NCBI GenBank assembly: GCA_016866355.1
Contig: VGMN01000012.1
Span: forward strand, 1 to 35,771
DNA length: 35,771 bases
Direction of reading: 5' to 3'
Source: Bacteroidota bacterium
Lineage (GTDB): Bacteria; Bacteroidota; Bacteroidia; Chitinophagales; Chitinophagaceae
The notes beneath the pieces are model-generated. The model had not been told where the DNA came from and did not search any database. It worked only from the letters and a program-made list of their open reading frames with translations. A program made the position numbers and the translations under genes. This document shows, in pieces, positions 33,071-35,771 of the stretch; position 1 is the first letter of the stretch, and each line of letters opens with the position of its first letter.

Positions 33071-33970
33071 ATGCAACTCTCACTCAGATTACTGTTACTC
33101 TTGGCTGGAATTTCTCTCTCCTTGATTAGTCATTGGCTTCCTCTGGATCAAAAAGGACAGCTATTGTTTATGGTAATCACTTTTGTTGTATTTGGGATTC
33201 CCCATGGCGCGTTGGACGTTTATATCGAAGGAGGGCTGGATCAACGTAAAGATAACCGGAGGTTCTTTCTTCGCTATGTTTTGTATGCAGCAATCTACAT
33301 AACGCTATGGTTCTGGCAACCCAGTATTGCGTTACTAATATTCATTCTCATTACAGCGTTTCATTTTGGAGAAATTGACTGGATTGGTCATACAAATGAC
33401 CGCATTAAAAAAACGGTGTATTTCACATTGGGACTTTGCTGGATTCTGTTGTTACTCAGTTATCACGTAGAAGCCGCACTGGGTATTTTTGAATCAATCA
33501 CACGAAACCAATTTGATAAAAATCAATTTTTAGCTTGGGGATCCTTATTATACCCACTTTCAATAATTGGCATTATTATCCTTTTTGGATACTTATTTTA
33601 TAAAAAAGAAGTATTTTTTTCATGGCCCCAATACTGGTACCTAGCTGCTTTTCAGCAGATCGTGCTACTCATTCTGGCACATACCACCACGTTATGGGTT
33701 TTTTTTGCATTCTATTTTGGTCTATGGCACTCAGTGCTCTCTCTGGATAAAATCAGAGCACACTTTAAACTTCAATCAAACTGGCATGACTGGTCTTTTC
33801 TGCTGAAAAAAGCAATGCCCTTTTCAGCAATGGCCTGGATTGGAATTTTATACTTTATTTTTCTTACTGTAAAAAGCACTGATCCCACCGGCATGCTTTC
33901 GCTGGTATTTATTGGATTAGCCGTACTAACCGTACCCCACTTACAGGTATTTACCAAACTCAACAAGTAA
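33071..33970 (+). CDS. blh: Brp/Blh-family beta-carotene 15,15'-dioxygenase
   Basis: This integral membrane enzyme splits beta-carotene into two retinal molecules, supplying the chromophore of the rhodopsin encoded just upstream. Conserved iron-ligand histidines are visible at His45 (FGIPHGALD), His98 (AFHFGEIDW), His220 (GLWHSVLSLDKI) and His290 (VPHLQVF); numbering is from the start used here. About seven to eight hydrophobic helices fill the 299 residues. An in-frame ATG at 33038 also exists, but it lies inside the terminator stem and would add residues MGDAKHPPFFT that look non-native, so 33071 is preferred. The gene lies after a strong terminator, so its expression is probably a fraction of the rhodopsin level. 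pxpB follows 31 bases downstream. Confidence 0.95.
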   Translation: MQLSLRLLLLLAGISLSLISHWLPLDQKGQLLFMVITFVVFGIPHGALDVYIEGGLDQRKDNRRFFLRYVLYAAIYITLWFWQPSIALLIFILITAFHFGEIDWIGHTNDRIKKTVYFTLGLCWILLLLSYHVEAALGIFESITRNQFDKNQFLAWGSLLYPLSIIGIIILFGYLFYKKEVFFSWPQYWYLAAFQQIVLLILAHTTTLWVFFAFYFGLWHSVLSLDKIRAHFKLQSNWHDWSFLLKKAMPFSAMAWIGILYFIFLTVKSTDPTGMLSLVFIGLAVLTVPHLQVFTKLNK

Positions 33971-34001
33971 AGGCGCTACTAAAAATCGCTTAACTTGTAT
34001 T

Positions 34002-34703
34002 ATGTCATTGGTCCGCGTTTATCCTATTCACGAAAAAGTATGCACGGTACAACTTGAAAAACCAATAAGCGCAGCTACATTTCAAGAAGTTGAACGCATT
34101 CAACAAGCTATTTTAAAAAAATTTAAAAAAGAAATTACTGAAAGTATTCTTTGCTACAATACTGCTACTTTTTTTCTGCAAGATGAAAAAAATTTAAATG
34201 CGTTTTGTATGCAATTCCAACAACTTGCAATAGCTTTACTAAGTGATCAACAATTACTTGAAGAGAATAAAAAACCAACTATACGCATACCCGTTTGTTA
34301 TGACATCTCATTTGCACCAGACTTAACGGCCGTAAGCAATCAACTTAAACGTAGTAAAGAAGAAATAGTTAAGCTGCACAGCCAGCCAAAATACCAGGTT
34401 TATACCATTGGATTCGTGCCAGGGTTCCCATATATGGGTGAAGTAGATGCCCGATTGAATCTGCCAAGAAAAACAACTCCTACAACACGAGTAGCCCCAG
34501 GAAGTGTTGCTATTGCGGGGTTGCAGACTGGAATCTACCCTGTTGAAATAGCGGGCGGGTGGCATGTAATTGGACGAACGCCAAGTAGACTTTTCGACAA
34601 ACAAAGAGAAAATCCCTGCTTGTTAGAAACAGGAGATCAAGTTCAATTTTATCAAATCACTAAAGAAGAATTCGAAAATTGGAATGAGCCTGCTTGTACA
34701 TAA
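34002..34703 (+). CDS. pxpB: 5-oxoprolinase subunit B
   Basis: This is a subunit of the ATP-dependent bacterial 5-oxoprolinase PxpABC, which opens 5-oxoproline (pyroglutamate) to glutamate. It is homologous to KipI and to allophanate hydrolase subunit 1. The diagnostic segment is IGFVPGFPYMGEVDARLNLP (136-155), followed by RKTTPTTRVAPGSVAIAG and the YPVEIAGGWHVIGRTP block (179-194). A length of 233 residues is normal, and there is no signal peptide. pxpC overlaps the 3' end by 20 bases and pxpA follows, giving the order B-C-A with tight coupling. The gene begins 31 bases after blh, so it may also be reached by read-through from the rhodopsin unit. The N-terminal region is Lys/Gln-rich, but otherwise nothing is unusual. 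Confidence 0.96.
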   Translation: MSLVRVYPIHEKVCTVQLEKPISAATFQEVERIQQAILKKFKKEITESILCYNTATFFLQDEKNLNAFCMQFQQLAIALLSDQQLLEENKKPTIRIPVCYDISFAPDLTAVSNQLKRSKEEIVKLHSQPKYQVYTIGFVPGFPYMGEVDARLNLPRKTTPTTRVAPGSVAIAGLQTGIYPVEIAGGWHVIGRTPSRLFDKQRENPCLLETGDQVQFYQITKEEFENWNEPACT

Positions 34704-35559
34704 ACCCGGCTTACTAAGTACTATTCAAGATGCCGGAAGAGAGGGATTTCGGAAGTATGGTATTCCTGCAGCAGGGCCTATGGACGTTGCCGCGGCACGG
34801 CTATCACAATCACTATGTAATAATAATCATAACCAGCCCTTTATTGAACTCACCTTACATGGGGCTATTTTTGAATTTGAAAATACTGCTGTTGTAGCGT
34901 TAACTGGAGGAGGCGCAACAGCCTTACTCAATGATACACCACTACCTTATTTTAGCAGTACGGTTGTAAAAGCTGGAAGTATTTTAAAATTCTGTCCAGC
35001 ACCTTTTGGTTGTAGAACGTACTTATCAGTACAAGGAGGGTTTACTATCCCAGAGGAACTTGGAAGTACGGCAACTTACTTACCAGGAAAATTAGGCGGG
35101 ATAATGGGAAGGGCTATCAAAGCAGGAGATCGAATAGAATTCAATTTGAAAAAACAAATCGAAGAAAATGTAACTGGCATTGAAGTTGAATTAGGCAATC
35201 CAGCACTCTATTCAAATCATGTAACAATTCGATTTACGGAAGGTCCAGAGTGGAGCTGGTTCTCGAGTGAGGAACAAAATCTTTTCTTACACACCAAGTG
35301 GATGATTCATCCGCAATCCAATAGAATGGCTTATCAATTAGAGGGTAATACACTTGCATTAACACAAAAAAAAGAGTTGATTTCCACGGCTGTAATGCCA
35401 GGGTTAATACAAGTGACCCCTGCTGGCTTTCCCTATATTTTAATGGCAGATGCGCAGACCATTGGCGGGTATCCTAGACTAGCCCGAATTAAATCGGAGG
35501 ACAGGACAATATTGGCACAATGTAGACCAGGCTATCAGCTTAACTTTCAAAAAATATGA
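34684..35559 (+). CDS. pxpC: 5-oxoprolinase subunit C (biotin-dependent carboxyltransferase-like fold)
   Basis: This is the second subunit of the cytoplasmic PxpABC 5-oxoprolinase, homologous to KipA and allophanate hydrolase subunit 2. The N-terminal signature is TIQDAGREGFRKYGIPAAGP (12-31), then MDVAAARLSQSL. The C-terminal signature is MPGLIQVTPAGFPYILMADA, followed by QTIGGYPRLARI, as in the family. A length of 291 residues is slightly short but within range. The ATG lies inside the end of pxpB (20-base overlap) and its TGA overlaps the pxpA ATG (ATGA), so all three are translationally coupled. With proline-directed peptidases elsewhere in the window, it may help recycle N-terminal pyroglutamate from peptides; that link is inference. 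Confidence 0.96.
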   Translation: MSLLVHKPGLLSTIQDAGREGFRKYGIPAAGPMDVAAARLSQSLCNNNHNQPFIELTLHGAIFEFENTAVVALTGGGATALLNDTPLPYFSSTVVKAGSILKFCPAPFGCRTYLSVQGGFTIPEELGSTATYLPGKLGGIMGRAIKAGDRIEFNLKKQIEENVTGIEVELGNPALYSNHVTIRFTEGPEWSWFSSEEQNLFLHTKWMIHPQSNRMAYQLEGNTLALTQKKELISTAVMPGLIQVTPAGFPYILMADAQTIGGYPRLARIKSEDRTILAQCRPGYQLNFQKI

Positions 35560-35771
35560 ACTGGGAAATTGATTTGAATTGTGATATGGGAGAAGGCATG
35601 GGAAACGATGCATTAATTATTCCCTATGTAAGTTCTATCAGCATAGCATGTGGTGGACATACGGGTAATCAAGATTCAATCCAACAAGCCATACAATTAG
35701 CTAAAAAAACAAATGTGTCCATTGGAGCACATCCCTCCTACCCGGATCGAGAAAATTTTGGACGTAATAAA
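35556..35771 (+). CDS. pxpA: 5-oxoprolinase subunit A, LamB/YcsF family (partial, runs off the right edge)
   Basis: The first 72 codons of PxpA are present. The LamB/YcsF hallmarks are all there: IDLNCDMGEGMGND at residues 5-18, SISIACGGHTGNQDS (the family norm is aNiACGfHAGDp) and IGAHPSYPDRENFGR at the right edge. This subunit of about 245 residues binds 5-oxoproline and works with PxpB and PxpC. The ATG overlaps the pxpC stop as ATGA. The remainder lies outside the window. Confidence 0.95.
   Translation, partial: MNWEIDLNCDMGEGMGNDALIIPYVSSISIACGGHTGNQDSIQQAIQLAKKTNVSIGAHPSYPDRENFGRNK

Overview
The window looks like the chromosome of a Bacteroidota bacterium, most likely a freshwater Chitinophagaceae-type species. 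The signs are a SusC/SusD pair, a type IX secretion (T9SS) C-terminal domain, SprB-type repeats in a lipoprotein, lipoproteins with a Ser/Ala-Cys lipobox followed by Lys/Asp, AT-rich leaders without Shine-Dalgarno sequences, and a proteorhodopsin next to a Brp/Blh carotenoid dioxygenase. The species is an inference. No rRNA, tRNA, transposase, integrase or CRISPR array was found.

Layout. 1-61: tail of a + strand gene, then a bidirectional terminator. 132-4587 (-): SusC-like TonB-dependent receptor and a short SusD-like lipoprotein, clearly GC-richer than what follows. 4588-8184: AT-rich stretch with a lipoprotein alpha/beta hydrolase (+), a flavodoxin-fold NAD(P)H oxidoreductase (-) and a NamZ/DUF1343-type protein without signal peptide (-). 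8620-13116 (+): probable operon of a Tat-exported [2Fe-2S] subunit, a molybdopterin subunit of the xanthine dehydrogenase family (no FAD subunit between them), a retropepsin-like protease with a PDZ domain, and a DCC-family protein. 13150-18630 (-): secreted prolyl oligopeptidase followed by a T9SS-sorted protein with four Ig-like repeats. 18681-21759: three paralogous membrane-anchored helical proteins around a lipoprotein; one paralogue is split in two frames at a U UUU UUA heptamer. 21863-30575: M24 peptidase, then two large paralogous Asp-box (BNR) propeller proteins facing each other, with a PqqB-like metallo-hydrolase at the end of the second unit. 30649-31962: SprB-repeat lipoprotein ending in a single-heme cytochrome c domain. 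32302-33970: green-tuned proton-pumping rhodopsin and Blh retinal synthase, separated by a strong intrinsic terminator. 34002-35771: 5-oxoprolinase genes pxpB, pxpC and the start of pxpA.

How the genes fit together. Much of the window is cell-envelope and peptide/polymer scavenging: TonB import, secreted prolyl oligopeptidase, periplasmic M24 peptidase, sortilin-like propellers, and 5-oxoproline recycling. The rhodopsin/Blh pair adds light-driven proton pumping, with retinal made on site from beta-carotene. The rhodopsin carries a glycine (G138) where xanthorhodopsins open a side window for a carotenoid antenna, so light harvesting by a bound carotenoid is plausible. The least explained elements are the split paralogue cluster (18.7-21.8 kb), the FAD-less molybdoenzyme operon and the terminator inside the rhodopsin-blh unit.
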